Positions 26,777 through 35,485 of a stretch of 64,000 nt of DNA are shown piece by piece. The stretch lies in the NCBI GenBank assembly GCA_016713665.1, contig JADJOR010000002.1, positions 62,001 through 126,000 of the forward strand. The letters are read 5' to 3'. A model generated the notes under the pieces. That model was not told where the DNA came from. It saw only the letters and a program-made list of their open reading frames with translations, and did no database searches. This DNA is from Deltaproteobacteria bacterium. GTDB lineage: Bacteria > Myxococcota_A > UBA9160 > UBA4427. The position numbers and the translations under genes are program-made. The first letter of the stretch is position 1. Every line of letters starts with the position of its first letter.

Positions 26777-27190
26777 ATGCGCATGCGACGGCAGGTCCAT
26801 CACGACGACTCGACGGGCATCGACCTCGCGCCGATGCTCGACTTCGTCCTGAACCTGCTCATCTTCTTCATCATCACCGCCGTCTTCGTGAAGGAGGTCG
26901 GCCTCGACGTCGCACGCCACGGCGGCGCGACCGGCGGACCGTCTTCCGAGAAGGAGACCGGCAGCATCTCGGTCGTGATCCGCGAGAACGGTGAGGTCGT
27001 CGTCGACGACCGGATCGTCGACGTGCGCGCGGTGCGCGCCAACGTCGAGCGGCTCCACGCCCAGAAGCCCGACTGGGGCGTGATGATCACGGCGGAGCAG
27101 GAGGCGCAGTCGGCGGTCCTCGTCCAGGTCATCGATCAGGTCCACGAGGGCGGCGTCGAGAACGTCTCCTTCGGGACGTCGTCGCGGTAG
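26777..27190 (+). CDS. exbD: ExbD subunit, copy 1
   Basis: 137 residues: a short basic cytoplasmic start, one membrane helix (IDLAPMLDFVLNLLIFFIIT) carrying the conserved proton-translocating aspartate, and a periplasmic domain with the ExbD strand pattern (GSISVVIRENGEVVVDD). It is one of two adjacent ExbD genes; the membrane helices are almost identical, but the periplasmic domains have diverged. It lies one base after exbB and three bases before copy 2. Confidence 0.92.
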   Translation: MRMRRQVHHDDSTGIDLAPMLDFVLNLLIFFIITAVFVKEVGLDVARHGGATGGPSSEKETGSISVVIRENGEVVVDDRIVDVRAVRANVERLHAQKPDWGVMITAEQEAQSAVLVQVIDQVHEGGVENVSFGTSSR

Positions 27191-27193
27191 CCC

Positions 27194-27610
27194 ATGCAAT
27201 CCCACCGACACGAAAGCGATTCGGGAGACGAGCACGGCATCGACCTCGCGCCGATGCTCGACTTCGTCCTCAATCTCCTGATCTTCTTCATCATCACGAC
27301 CTCCTTCGTCCGCGAGCCCGGGATCACCGTGAATCGCCAGGAGGCCGCGACGGCGAGCCCCCGCGAGTCGGGCAACATCCTGATTGCGCTGCGCGCGAAC
27401 GACGAGATCTGGATGGATCGCCGGCAGGTCGACCTGAAGGAGGTCCGCCCCCTGATCGAGCGGCTCCACGTCGAGCGCCCCGAAGACACCGTCATCGTGA
27501 TCGCCGACAAGGCCGCCAAGACGGGGCTCCTCGCGCGGGTCATGGACGAGGTCGCGCTCGGGGGCATCGAGGAGATCGCGATCGGCGCCCAGAGCCTGGG
27601 CGGGGAATGA
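27194..27610 (+). CDS. exbD: ExbD subunit, copy 2
   Basis: 138 residues with the same membrane helix as copy 1 (GIDLAPMLDFVLNLLIFFII) and the conserved aspartate, then a periplasmic domain ending in IEEIAIGAQSLGGE. The periplasmic halves of the two copies differ in most positions, which argues for an old duplication with separate roles rather than a recent copy. It overlaps the tonB start by ATGA, so the TonB partner is translated directly after this copy. Confidence 0.92.
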   Translation: MQSHRHESDSGDEHGIDLAPMLDFVLNLLIFFIITTSFVREPGITVNRQEAATASPRESGNILIALRANDEIWMDRRQVDLKEVRPLIERLHVERPEDTVIVIADKAAKTGLLARVMDEVALGGIEEIAIGAQSLGGE

Positions 27611-28269
27611 GCAGCATGGCCTGGCGCTTCCCCATCGCGCTGCTCCTCTCGCTGGTCCTGACGACGGGCCTGTTCGGGTTCATGCGCCTGCTCACGAACG
27701 CGCGCAGCGAAGCCGTCGAGGCCTCCGAGATCACGAAGATCGAGTTCGTCCGGCTGCGGCGCTCCGAGAACATCGAGGCCAAGAAGCGCGAGAAGCCCGA
27801 GATCGAGAAGCCCGAGCAGGAGCCGGTCACGCCGACGATGGCGGTGGCGGAGGAGCAGGGCGTCGAGGTCGCCCTCGACGTGCAGGCGCTCGCCTCGGGG
27901 CTCGGCTCCGAGTTCGGCTCCGCCGGCGGCAAGGGAAGAGGCGGGGCGTCGGGCATGGGCGGCCCCGGCTTCAGCGCTGGTCTCGCCGATCGCTCGGCGC
28001 TGCCGCTCGTCCGCGTCGATCCGCAGTATCCGCCGCAGGCCCAGCGCAAGAAGCTCGAAGGCTGGGTCCAGGTCCGCTTCACGATCTCGACCGTCGGCTC
28101 GGTCAAGAATCCGGCGGTGGTGAAGTCGAGCGACCGCGTCTTCGAGAAGAACGCAGTCGCGGCCGTCAGCAAATGGAAATACCAGCCGCAGCTCAAGGCG
28201 GGCAAGCCCGTCGAGGTCGCGGGCAAACAGGTCATGGTTCGCTTTCAGCTACCGAAGGGGCAGTCGTGA
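27607..28269 (+). CDS. tonB: TonB-family energy transducer
   Basis: 220 residues: an N-terminal membrane anchor (FPIALLLSLVLTTGLFGFMR), a charged Glu/Lys/Pro segment (about 50-80), a Gly-rich linker and the TonB C-terminal domain. That domain has the YPPQAQRKKLEGWVQVRF strand and a terminal KWKYQPQLKAGKPVEV segment. The proline-rich rod of classical TonB is nearly absent, as in TonB2-type proteins, suggesting other subunits bridge the periplasm. Its stop overlaps the TPR gene start (TGATG). Confidence 0.93.
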   Translation: MSSMAWRFPIALLLSLVLTTGLFGFMRLLTNARSEAVEASEITKIEFVRLRRSENIEAKKREKPEIEKPEQEPVTPTMAVAEEQGVEVALDVQALASGLGSEFGSAGGKGRGGASGMGGPGFSAGLADRSALPLVRVDPQYPPQAQRKKLEGWVQVRFTISTVGSVKNPAVVKSSDRVFEKNAVAAVSKWKYQPQLKAGKPVEVAGKQVMVRFQLPKGQS

Positions 28270-29564
28270 TGAAACGGATGGATCGTCTCTCGCTCGCAGG
28301 GATCGCCTTCGCGCTGTGCTTCTCGCTCGTCGCGGGCCTGGCGGGGATCGCGGTTTCGAAGGAGAAGGAGAAGGCGGAGGACTCGGCCCGCAAGTACGGA
28401 CTCGGGCAGGTCGTCGCCGAGCGGCTGCTCGACGCCTACGGGCTGCTCGAGGAGGAGAAATACGACGAGGCCCTCGCCATCATCGACGGTCTCGCGAAGC
28501 GCCGGCGACTGAAGGATCCCGAGCGCGCCCAGATCCACCGCTTCCGCGCCTACATCCACGTCAGCCGCGAGCAGAACGACCTCGCGATCGCCGAGTTCGA
28601 GAAGTCCCTCGCGCTCCACGCGATGGAGCCCGCCGCCGAGCAGGTCATGCTCTACTCGATGGCGCAGATCTATACCGGTGAGGGCCAATTCGATCGCGCG
28701 CTCGACGTCATCGATCGCTGGTTCGCGGCCGAGGAGAATCCGAAGGCCGACGCCTGGTTCCTGAAGGCGATGATCCTCGTCCAGCAGGAGAAGTTCGCCG
28801 AGGCCGCCGCTCCCGTCAGCCGCGCCATCGAGCTCTCGCCGCAGCCGAAGGAGAGCTGGCTGACCCTCTACGGGGTCGTCTTCAGCCAGCTGAAGGATTA
28901 TGCGAAGGTCGAGGTCGCCCTCGAGCGCCTCGTCGAGCTGGCGCCCGGCAAGCCCCAGTACTGGGTCCAGCTCGCCGCCGTGCAACATCATCTCGGCCAG
29001 GACGACGAGGCTCTCGCGACGATGCAGATTGCGCGGCAGGCCGGGCTCATCCAGGGTGACAAGGAGATCCGTCAGCTCGCGAGCCTGCTCTTCCTGCGCC
29101 AGCAGCCCTTCGAGTGCGCGAAGGTGATGGAGCAGTCGATGGCGGCTGGGCAGGTCCAGGCGGACGCCGAAGCCTATCGGCTGCTGTCGAGCTGCTTCGT
29201 GGCGGCGCGGGAATCCGAGAAGGCGTTGGCGCCCCTCGCAAAGGGCGGCGAGCTCGCTGCCGATGGCGACATGTACGTCATGCTCGGGCAGATGTACCTG
29301 CAGCGCGAGGAGCACGGCCCCGCGATCGAGGCCCTCGAGAATGCGCTGGCCAAGGCCCGCCCGGAGCAGCGCGGCTCGATCCATCTCATGCTCGGCATCG
29401 CCAAGCTCGGGGACGAGCAGCTCGACGCGGCGGAGCAGTCGTTCAAGATGGCCGTGGACGACGCCAAGGCCGGGCGCGCGGCGGAGAGCTACCTGAAATT
29501 CCTCGAGTCGAAGCGCTCGCTCGCGGCCCAGCCGCGACTCGCCAGCTCGGCGACGGGCGGTTGA
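28269..29564 (+). CDS. TPR protein, last gene of the TonB2-like operon
   Basis: 431 residues with a signal peptide (about 1-29) and about ten TPR-like helix pairs throughout, for example YDEALAIIDGLAKRR and DDEALATMQIARQAG. A periplasmic TPR protein at this place matches the gene that follows tonB2 in Vibrio TonB2 clusters. It probably acts as a scaffold between the transducer and outer-membrane receptors, an inference from position. I take the ATG at 28269; a GTG three bases earlier is also in frame and an AAGGGG site precedes both. Confidence 0.88.
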   Translation: MKRMDRLSLAGIAFALCFSLVAGLAGIAVSKEKEKAEDSARKYGLGQVVAERLLDAYGLLEEEKYDEALAIIDGLAKRRRLKDPERAQIHRFRAYIHVSREQNDLAIAEFEKSLALHAMEPAAEQVMLYSMAQIYTGEGQFDRALDVIDRWFAAEENPKADAWFLKAMILVQQEKFAEAAAPVSRAIELSPQPKESWLTLYGVVFSQLKDYAKVEVALERLVELAPGKPQYWVQLAAVQHHLGQDDEALATMQIARQAGLIQGDKEIRQLASLLFLRQQPFECAKVMEQSMAAGQVQADAEAYRLLSSCFVAARESEKALAPLAKGGELAADGDMYVMLGQMYLQREEHGPAIEALENALAKARPEQRGSIHLMLGIAKLGDEQLDAAEQSFKMAVDDAKAGRAAESYLKFLESKRSLAAQPRLASSATGG

Positions 29565-29595
29565 ACGCGATCGAGGTCGAGAGCGAGGGCGGGGC

Positions 29596-29910
29596 ATGAA
29601 CGTTTCGGGGACCGTGGTCGAGGCGGAGAGCGGGAGACCGCTCAAGGGCCTGCGGGTACGCGCATTCGACAAGGATCTGGTCTTCGACGACGACCTCGGC
29701 GAGTGTGTCACGGATGCCGCCGGCCGCTTCGAGGTCCGCTTCACCGAGGCGCAGTATCGGGATTGGTCGGAGACTGCCCCGGACCTCTACATCCGCGTCT
29801 TCGATGCGTCGGGGGAGCGGCTCCTCTACACGACGGAGCAGGCGCCCCGTATGAATGGAGCCGTCCAGGAGACCTTCGAGGTCCGGATCTCGGCTGCCAG
29901 GCTCCGCTGA
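29596..29910 (+). CDS. Small transthyretin-like/carboxypeptidase-regulatory-type domain protein
   Basis: 104 residues forming a single beta-sandwich: MNVSGTVVEAESGRPLKGL, then a DAAGRFEV strand and a closing ETFEVRISAARL strand. This is the carboxypeptidase regulatory/transthyretin-like fold, usually a module of surface proteins. Without a signal peptide it would be cytoplasmic as read. A GAGGGCGGGGC stretch precedes the ATG. It follows the TPR gene by 31 bases in the same direction, so it may be the last member of that operon. Confidence 0.7.
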   Translation: MNVSGTVVEAESGRPLKGLRVRAFDKDLVFDDDLGECVTDAAGRFEVRFTEAQYRDWSETAPDLYIRVFDASGERLLYTTEQAPRMNGAVQETFEVRISAARLR

Positions 29911-29943
29911 CCCAACCGGACGACCGGGTGCCCGAAATCGACC

Positions 29944-29978
29944 TGCCGCCTGCCGCCTGCCCTTTGCCGCCTGCCGCC
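29944..29978. repeat. Short heptamer repeat TGCCGCC
   Basis: Five consecutive seven-base units, four of them exactly TGCCGCC and the middle one TGCCCTT, lie just after the transthyretin-like gene. The last unit can pair with GGCAG directly after it to form a small CTGCC-GCC-GGCAG hairpin. No T tract follows, so a terminator role is uncertain; it is more likely a simple repeat. Confidence 0.6.
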
Positions 29979-30093
29979 GGCAGAGGTCCAAAGGGTCGGC
30001 CCAAGACAAACGTCACACAATCGGCAAGAATTCGCCTTCAGAACTTCGATCCGACTCCGATAACGGCCCTCGTACTCGGTGGAGTCTGGCGAT

Positions 30094-30399
30094 ATGAAGA
30101 CGCATTGGCGCTCGATCCTCTTGGTCATCGTCCTCATGACGGCCACCGGGCCAGCAGCGGCCGATACCGCCGGCGGGCGTGGATCGGTCGAATCACTCGG
30201 GCGCGCAGGCACCGCGGCCCTGCCTGCCTTGGATCGCCGCCTGGCCCTCGCCCTGGCCCGGATGGACCAGGACCTGTTGGCCCTCCTCGAGCCTGCGACC
30301 CTCGACTGCGCCGGCTCCTTCGTCGAGAGCGGGATGGAGACCTGTGTCGTGCGGCTCGACAGCGCCCGCGACGCGGCGGCGATCGCCATCTCGGATTGA
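30094..30399 (+). CDS. Small secreted hypothetical protein
   Basis: 101 residues: a clear signal peptide (MKTHWRSILLVIVLMTATGP, cleavage near AAADTA) and a short mature part with two cysteines (LDCAGSF and METCVVRL) that could form one disulphide. No family is recognised. The ATG at 30094 has a GTGGAG site upstream. It lies between the TonB operon and the convergent GlcG-like gene. Confidence 0.6.
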   Translation: MKTHWRSILLVIVLMTATGPAAADTAGGRGSVESLGRAGTAALPALDRRLALALARMDQDLLALLEPATLDCAGSFVESGMETCVVRLDSARDAAAIAISD

Positions 30400-30434
30400 G
30401 ACCCGCCTGGCTGGGGCGGACGCGCACCGCCCCT

Positions 30435-30860
30435 TCAACGCTCGAGCGCCTCGATCGCCCGCAGCGCCACGTCCGCATCCCGCGCCTGATCCGCCCCTGA
30501 GATCCCGATCGCGCCGCACAGCAGCCCGTCGTCGTAGACCGGGTAGCCGCCGTCGGCGGCGATGTAGCCGTCGATCTTGTCGACGATCTTGAGCTCGTCG
30601 GCGGGGACGGTGTCGAGGTAGGCCTTCCAGTCCCTGGTCGGCATGCCGGTCTGGGCCGAGGTGAAGGCCTTGTTACGCGCGGTCGTGGCGGCGATCCGCG
30701 GCGCGCCTTCGCAGGACACGAAGCCCACGATCTCGGCCGTGGAGTCGGCGATCGCGATGTGGACGCGGATGTCGAGCTCGCGGGCCCGGGCGATCGCGGC
30801 GCGCAGCATCGTCTCGATCGCTTCGGTCGAGAGGGTCTTGCGGGGGGCGCTCTTCTTCAT
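30435..30860 (-). CDS. GlcG/HbpS-type (haem-degrading fold) protein
   Basis: 141 residues of the GlcG/HbpS/PduO-C family: an N-terminal helix (SLSTEAIETMLRAAI-like), the strand pair VHIAIADSTAEIVGF, a central helix with ARNKAFTSAQTGMPTRD and the glycine-rich ADGGYPVYDDGLLCGAIGISG loop. Family members bind haem (HbpS) or cofactors and small acids in catabolic operons; the ligand here is not shown by the sequence. It is the last gene after the two P450 genes, 34 bases after the first one, which suggests co-transcription. Confidence 0.88.
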   Translation of the reverse strand: MKKSAPRKTLSTEAIETMLRAAIARARELDIRVHIAIADSTAEIVGFVSCEGAPRIAATTARNKAFTSAQTGMPTRDWKAYLDTVPADELKIVDKIDGYIAADGGYPVYDDGLLCGAIGISGADQARDADVALRAIEALER

Positions 30861-30894
30861 CGGTCGGTTCTCCTCGAGGACGGTTCGTCGGAAC

Positions 30895-32118
30895 TCAGGA
30901 ATAGCGGATCGGAAGTCCCGCCAGGGTCCGCAAGGCGATGCCCGGCAGATGGCGGATCTCGGCGCCCGGGACGAGCGCGAAGCGTTCGAAGCGATCGAGC
31001 AGGACGCCGAAGGTCGTCGTCAGCTCGAGGCGCGCGAGGGGCGCGCCGACGCAGTGGTGCTCGCCCTGGCTGAAGGCCATGTGGGCGCCGGCGTTCTTCC
31101 GATTCAGATCGAGGACGTCGGGGTCGGGGAACTGCTCCGGGTCGCGGTTCGCGGCCGCGAAGCGGACGTGGACCATCGCGCCGCGCGGGATCGCGACCCC
31201 CGCGACCTCGCCGTCCTGCTCGGCCCAGCGGAAGAACCCCTGGCTCGGGGACTCGAGCCGGAGCGCCTCTTCGACGAAGTTGCGCAAGAGCGAGCGATCG
31301 CGCCGCAGCGCCGCCTCGACCTCGGGATGCCCGATGAGCAGCCAGAGCCCGGAGGCGAGCGCGCTCGTCACCGTCTCGTGACCGCCCACGATCAGGTGCT
31401 CCGCCATCCCCATCTTCTCCGCCATCGGGAGCGGGCGGCCGTCGGGGAAGCAGGCATTCGCGAGCGTCGTCAGCACGTCCTCACCGGGCTCGCTCTTCTT
31501 CTTCTCCATCCAGCCGGCGAGATATTGTTGGAGCTCGACGCCGAGGCGCGCGACCTCGATCTCGCGGTCCAGGGCGATGACGCCAGAGAGCGGCTCGACC
31601 CAGGCGTCGGACCAATGCTTGATGCGCGGGGCGTCTTCGGCCGGAAGACCGAGCAGGCGGGTCACGACGCGGATCGGCAGCCAGGCGGCGAAGCGCTGCA
31701 TGAAGTCGCACTCGCGGTCGCGGGCCATGTCCTCGGCGAGGTCGCGCGCGACCTCCTCGATGAAGGGGGCGAGGTTGCGGACGCGGCCGGCGGTGAACGC
31801 GCTGGCGACGAGACTCCGGTAGTCGCGGTGTTCCGGGGGATCGCTCTGGAGGCGGGTGTCCCGGGGCCAGCCGTTCGACTCGAGGATCGCCCGGGCCTCG
31901 GCGTGCTGGAACATCGAGAAGCCGGCCTTGCGCAGCAGGTCGTTGGCCCAGATCTCGGGATGGGAGAGCACGTGCTGGACGTCGCGATAGCGGGTGACGA
32001 TGAAGGCGCCCAGCGGCGCGCTGAAATGGACCGGCGCCTGGGCGTGGCAGGCGCGGTAGTAGGCGTAGGGCGATTCCTGGATCTCCGGCTCGAGCAGGCT
32101 GTGGTCGAGGGCGCGCAT
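30895..32118 (-). CDS. Cytochrome P450, first of a tandem pair
   Basis: A 407-residue soluble bacterial P450. The I-helix motif is GGHETVTS (in place of the commoner AGxDT), the K-helix ExxR is EEALR, and the haem-binding loop is FSQGEHHCVG with the thiolate at about Cys356. Class-I P450s hydroxylate small hydrophobic substrates using a ferredoxin and reductase, neither of which is in this window. The ATG at 32118 lies two bases after the stop of the second P450 gene (a GAGAGAG site overlaps that gene's end), so both are one operon; the substrate cannot be inferred. Confidence 0.95.
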   Translation of the reverse strand: MRALDHSLLEPEIQESPYAYYRACHAQAPVHFSAPLGAFIVTRYRDVQHVLSHPEIWANDLLRKAGFSMFQHAEARAILESNGWPRDTRLQSDPPEHRDYRSLVASAFTAGRVRNLAPFIEEVARDLAEDMARDRECDFMQRFAAWLPIRVVTRLLGLPAEDAPRIKHWSDAWVEPLSGVIALDREIEVARLGVELQQYLAGWMEKKKSEPGEDVLTTLANACFPDGRPLPMAEKMGMAEHLIVGGHETVTSALASGLWLLIGHPEVEAALRRDRSLLRNFVEEALRLESPSQGFFRWAEQDGEVAGVAIPRGAMVHVRFAAANRDPEQFPDPDVLDLNRKNAGAHMAFSQGEHHCVGAPLARLELTTTFGVLLDRFERFALVPGAEIRHLPGIALRTLAGLPIRYS

Positions 32119-32120
32119 GG

Positions 32121-33386
32121 TCAGCTCTCTCTCGATTCGGCGCGAACGCGCGGGCGGAGGACGACGGGCAGGGACTCGTGGGCGCGGATCGTCGGGTTGC
32201 GCTTCTGCCAGCGGGGTCCGCTCGCGGACTCGGGACCGCCGCCGACCGCGCCGCCGATCGTGTAGTCGAACGTCCCGTCGACGAGCAACCGCTCGAGCGC
32301 GACCCGCGCCTCGAGACGGGCGAGGGCGGCGCCGAGGCAGAAATGACGACCGCCGCCGAAGGAGACGAGCCCCGAGAGATCGCGATCGACGTCGAAGCGA
32401 TCGGGATCGCCGAAGCGGCGTGGATCGCGATTGGCGGCGCCGAGGCCGAGCAGGAGCTGGCTGCCCGCCGGAATCGCGACGCCTTCGAGCTCGAGATCGA
32501 CCCCGGCCGTCCGACTGCAGGAGAGCGCCGAGGGCTCGAAGCGCAGCGTCTCCTCGACGACCGCCGCGACACGCGCGGGCTCGCGGCGCACGCGCTCGAG
32601 CAGCGCCGGTCGCTCGAGCAGGCAGGCGATCGCATTGCCGATCAGCCCCGCCGTCGTGTCGATGGCCGCCGTCACCAGCAGGACCGCGTTCGCGACGACC
32701 TCGAGCGGCGAGAGCGCGCCGAGCTCGGGATCCGGCTGGCAGAGCCGTGCGAGGAGCCCGTCCGGGATCCGGCCCGAGCGAAGCCGCGCGTCGAAGTCCC
32801 GCGCGAGCCCCTCGATCATCGTGATGCCGTCGTTCGGTCCCGATCCCGCGCTCAAGATCGTCGCCTCGATCCCGTTCTTCCATTCGTCGACCGGAATCCC
32901 GAAGAGCGAGCGGATCACCTCCGACGGCAGCGCGAACGCGAGCGTCGGCACGAGGTCGATGGTCGATTCCGGCGGCGCTGCCTCGATCTGCGCGACGAGC
33001 CGGTCCGCGATCTGCGCGATCAGTGGACGCAGGCCCTCGATCTTGCGCGGCGTGAACTCGCGGCGCACGAGATCCCGGGCGCGTTGCTGCGGGGCGCCGT
33101 CGAGGGACATCAGCCAGGCGCGCATGACGTCGTGGACGAGGCCCGTCTCGGCGCCGAAGGAGGCGGCGACGCCGATCCCGGCGCGGTGGCGCGGATCGCG
33201 CAGGATCTCGTCGACGAGCGCCCAGCGCGTCACGAAGTAGACGCCGCCCCCGGCGTCGAAGACCGGCTCGCGCTCGCGCAGCGCGCCCCAGCGCGGATGC
33301 GGATCGTCCTCGAGGGCGATCGCGTAGACGTCCCAGCCGCGGGCGCGGGCGGCGGTCGGGGCGGGGGAGGCGGGATCCGCAGTCAT
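32121..33386 (-). CDS. Cytochrome P450, second of a tandem pair
   Basis: A 421-residue P450 with the I-helix AAIDTTAG, the ExxR motif in EETLRFEP and the haem loop FGGGRHFCLG (thiolate at about Cys350). The N-terminus lacks a membrane anchor, so it is a soluble class-I type enzyme. It is only distantly similar to its neighbour: the I-helix and substrate-loop regions differ throughout, so the two probably act on different positions or substrates. It is the first gene of the minus-strand operon, facing away from the zinc alcohol dehydrogenase gene across a 152-bp region. Confidence 0.95.
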   Translation of the reverse strand: MTADPASPAPTAARARGWDVYAIALEDDPHPRWGALREREPVFDAGGGVYFVTRWALVDEILRDPRHRAGIGVAASFGAETGLVHDVMRAWLMSLDGAPQQRARDLVRREFTPRKIEGLRPLIAQIADRLVAQIEAAPPESTIDLVPTLAFALPSEVIRSLFGIPVDEWKNGIEATILSAGSGPNDGITMIEGLARDFDARLRSGRIPDGLLARLCQPDPELGALSPLEVVANAVLLVTAAIDTTAGLIGNAIACLLERPALLERVRREPARVAAVVEETLRFEPSALSCSRTAGVDLELEGVAIPAGSQLLLGLGAANRDPRRFGDPDRFDVDRDLSGLVSFGGGRHFCLGAALARLEARVALERLLVDGTFDYTIGGAVGGGPESASGPRWQKRNPTIRAHESLPVVLRPRVRAESRES

Positions 33387-33538
33387 GAGGCCTCGCGCGC
33401 GCTCGGGTCGATCTTCGATCGAGCTCCGATCAGGGATTGGCGCAGCGGCTCCAGCATGAGAGAATCGCCGGGCATCTTCAAGGGGCCGAGAACGAGGCCC
33501 TTCAGGCCTTCCAGGCCCTCCATGCAAGAGGAGTCCGC

Positions 33539-34486
33539 ATGCTCGCCGTCCGGTTCGATTCAAAGCGCATCGTCGTCGAGGAGAAGCCCCGACCCAGTGG
33601 CAAGGGCGTCCTCGTCCGCGTGCGCGGCTGCGGCATCTGCGGCTCCGACGTCGCGATGCTCGACAGCGGCTTCCCCGTCACGGGCACCCCGGGCCACGAG
33701 ATCGCCGGCGAGCTCGCCGACGGCACGCCGGTCGCGATCGAGCCGATCGCGCCGTGCGGGCGCTGCCGGTACTGCGGGACGGGCGACTATCAAGTCTGCG
33801 TCCACGGCCCGGCCATGGTCTACGGCGTCGGCAAGGACGGCGGGATGGCGGAGGAGATCCTGGTCGAGCCGCGCTGCATCGTGGCGCTCCCGCGCCGGGT
33901 CGACGCGACGACGGGCATGCTCGTCGAGCCGCTGGCCGTGGCGGTCCACGGCGTGCGGCGCGCGGGCATCGACGGATCGATGCGCGTGCTCGTCGTCGGC
34001 GGCGGCGCGATCGGCCTCTCGGCCGTGGCGGCGGCGATGGCGACGCGGGCCCAGGTCGCGCTCGTCGCCCGGCATCCGGCGCAGATCGCGGCGGGACGAT
34101 TGCTCGGCGCGGAGATCGTCGAGTCCGGTGCCGGGGGCGACTACGACGTCGTGCTCGAGTGCGCGGACTCGGCGAGCGCCGTCGCGACGGCGTGTGAGGC
34201 GATCCGCCCGAACGGCAAGCTCGTCATGCTCGCGTCGTCGTGGGGCACCCTCGAGCTGCCCGGCCTCGTCGTCGCCGCGAAGGAGCTCGACATCGTGGTG
34301 TCGACGATGTACGGGCGCGCGGGCACCGTCCGCGACGTCGAGGCGGCGGCGACGATCCTCGGCGAGCGCGATGAGGTCGCGCAGGCCATGATCAGCCACC
34401 GGTTTCCGCTCGCGAAGGCGGCGGAGGCTTTCGCGATGTCGAGAGATCGGAAGGCGGGGGCGATCAAGGTCGTGCTCGAGCCGTGA
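33539..34486 (+). CDS. Zinc-dependent alcohol/polyol dehydrogenase
   Basis: 315 residues of the medium-chain dehydrogenase/reductase family. The catalytic zinc site starts with CGICGSDV and the GHEIAGE histidine-glutamate. The structural zinc loop has four cysteines in CGRCRYCGTGDYQVC, and the NAD fold is VLVVGGGAIGLSAVAA. The domain order matches sorbitol/threonine dehydrogenase relatives but the chain is somewhat short. The ATG at 33539 follows an AGGAG site. It is divergent from the P450 operon and convergent with the PEP-CTERM gene, whose end it overlaps by 23 bp. Confidence 0.93.
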   Translation: MLAVRFDSKRIVVEEKPRPSGKGVLVRVRGCGICGSDVAMLDSGFPVTGTPGHEIAGELADGTPVAIEPIAPCGRCRYCGTGDYQVCVHGPAMVYGVGKDGGMAEEILVEPRCIVALPRRVDATTGMLVEPLAVAVHGVRRAGIDGSMRVLVVGGGAIGLSAVAAAMATRAQVALVARHPAQIAAGRLLGAEIVESGAGGDYDVVLECADSASAVATACEAIRPNGKLVMLASSWGTLELPGLVVAAKELDIVVSTMYGRAGTVRDVEAAATILGERDEVAQAMISHRFPLAKAAEAFAMSRDRKAGAIKVVLEP

Positions 34487-35354
34487 GCCCGACAGAACCA
34501 TTCTTCACGAAGTGATTCGTGGCGAGCTCGCGCGCTTCATGGCGCGGGCTCGAGCGGCGCTTCGAGCGGAGCGGGCCTCGTCGCGATGCGAGGAGCAGCA
34601 CGCCCGCGCAGAGCATCGGCATCGCGCCGGGCTCGGGTACGCTCGCGGCGGTGAGGCCCGTCGAGTCCTGGAACACCATGGTCAACGTACTGAGAGCGTC
34701 GGCGGAGGAGAGGTCCCGCTCGGCATCGGCGCCCAGGGTCGCCCAGACGTAGAAGCTCTCGCCGGGATTCACGGTGAAGGTCAGTGAGCTGCTCGCGCTG
34801 GTCGAGCTCCCCGTCAAACGGAGCTGAGTCTCGTCGATCGGGACGGCGCCGAACTCGAAAACGAGGGTGCCGTAGTCGGAGGTGAAGGAAAAGGGAGCTT
34901 CCTGGAAGACGACGACGCGCGCGTCGATGCTGGTATCGAGATCGACGGGGGTCGAGTCGACCACCACGCCCGTCAGAGAGACGTCGATCGTGAAGCTGCT
35001 GGGTTCGGCGCCATCGTAGCTGTATCCCTCGACGGCGAATGCATCTCCGAAGCCGCTGCCGAGCGAGCTCTCGACGCTGGAACCGGCCGCACGCAGAACC
35101 GGCACGCTGATCCCGCTCGTGACGTCGAGGGTCGCGCGTGAATCGCCCGTGCCCTGCACGTTCGCGACGGTGCTCGAGGCGTCCGATTCGTTGAGACCTC
35201 CGCCGAAGACGCCGAACGAGAAGGAGGTGCAGAAGCTCGGACAGTTCGCCGTCGCGCTCGACGCCGAGACGCCCCAATCGGTCGGTTGGGACCATCCCGG
35301 CGTAGCAACTACGAAAAGCAACGGCAGGCAGAGCAGAACGAGCGTCCAGCGCAT
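34464..35354 (-). CDS. PEP-CTERM anchored surface protein
   Basis: 296 residues. A signal peptide (MRWTLVLLCLPLLFVVATPG) opens the protein. The body is Ser/Thr/Gly/Asp-rich beta-sandwich sequence. VPEPG at about 239-243, a hydrophobic helix (AMPMLCAGVLLLAS) and a basic cluster (RRGPLRSKRR) form the PEP-CTERM sorting signal read by exosortases. Such proteins are exported and often found in biofilm or sheath material. Unusually, about 30 more residues follow the basic cluster and run through a hairpin and into the end of the dehydrogenase gene on the other strand. Many PEP-CTERM proteins stop at the basic cluster. Confidence 0.82.
   Translation of the reverse strand: MRWTLVLLCLPLLFVVATPGWSQPTDWGVSASSATANCPSFCTSFSFGVFGGGLNESDASSTVANVQGTGDSRATLDVTSGISVPVLRAAGSSVESSLGSGFGDAFAVEGYSYDGAEPSSFTIDVSLTGVVVDSTPVDLDTSIDARVVVFQEAPFSFTSDYGTLVFEFGAVPIDETQLRLTGSSTSASSSLTFTVNPGESFYVWATLGADAERDLSSADALSTLTMVFQDSTGLTAASVPEPGAMPMLCAGVLLLASRRGPLRSKRRSSPRHEARELATNHFVKNGSVGLTARARP
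34506..34521. repeat. Small inverted repeat between convergent genes
   Basis: CACGAA and TTCGTG form a perfect six-base stem around a GTGA loop, just after the alcohol dehydrogenase stop and inside the extended tail of the PEP-CTERM gene. No T tract follows on either strand, so a terminator role is only possible, not shown. Confidence 0.45.
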
Positions 35355-35485
35355 GGTAGGGAGTCCTCTATCTCGATATCTCGGACCAGGGCAGCGACTT
35401 CGACGATGACGCGACCGGACACGAAGCGGTCGGACCGAGCGTCCGTCGAAGCGTAAACCAATCGAGCCATGAACGAGCACGGCTA

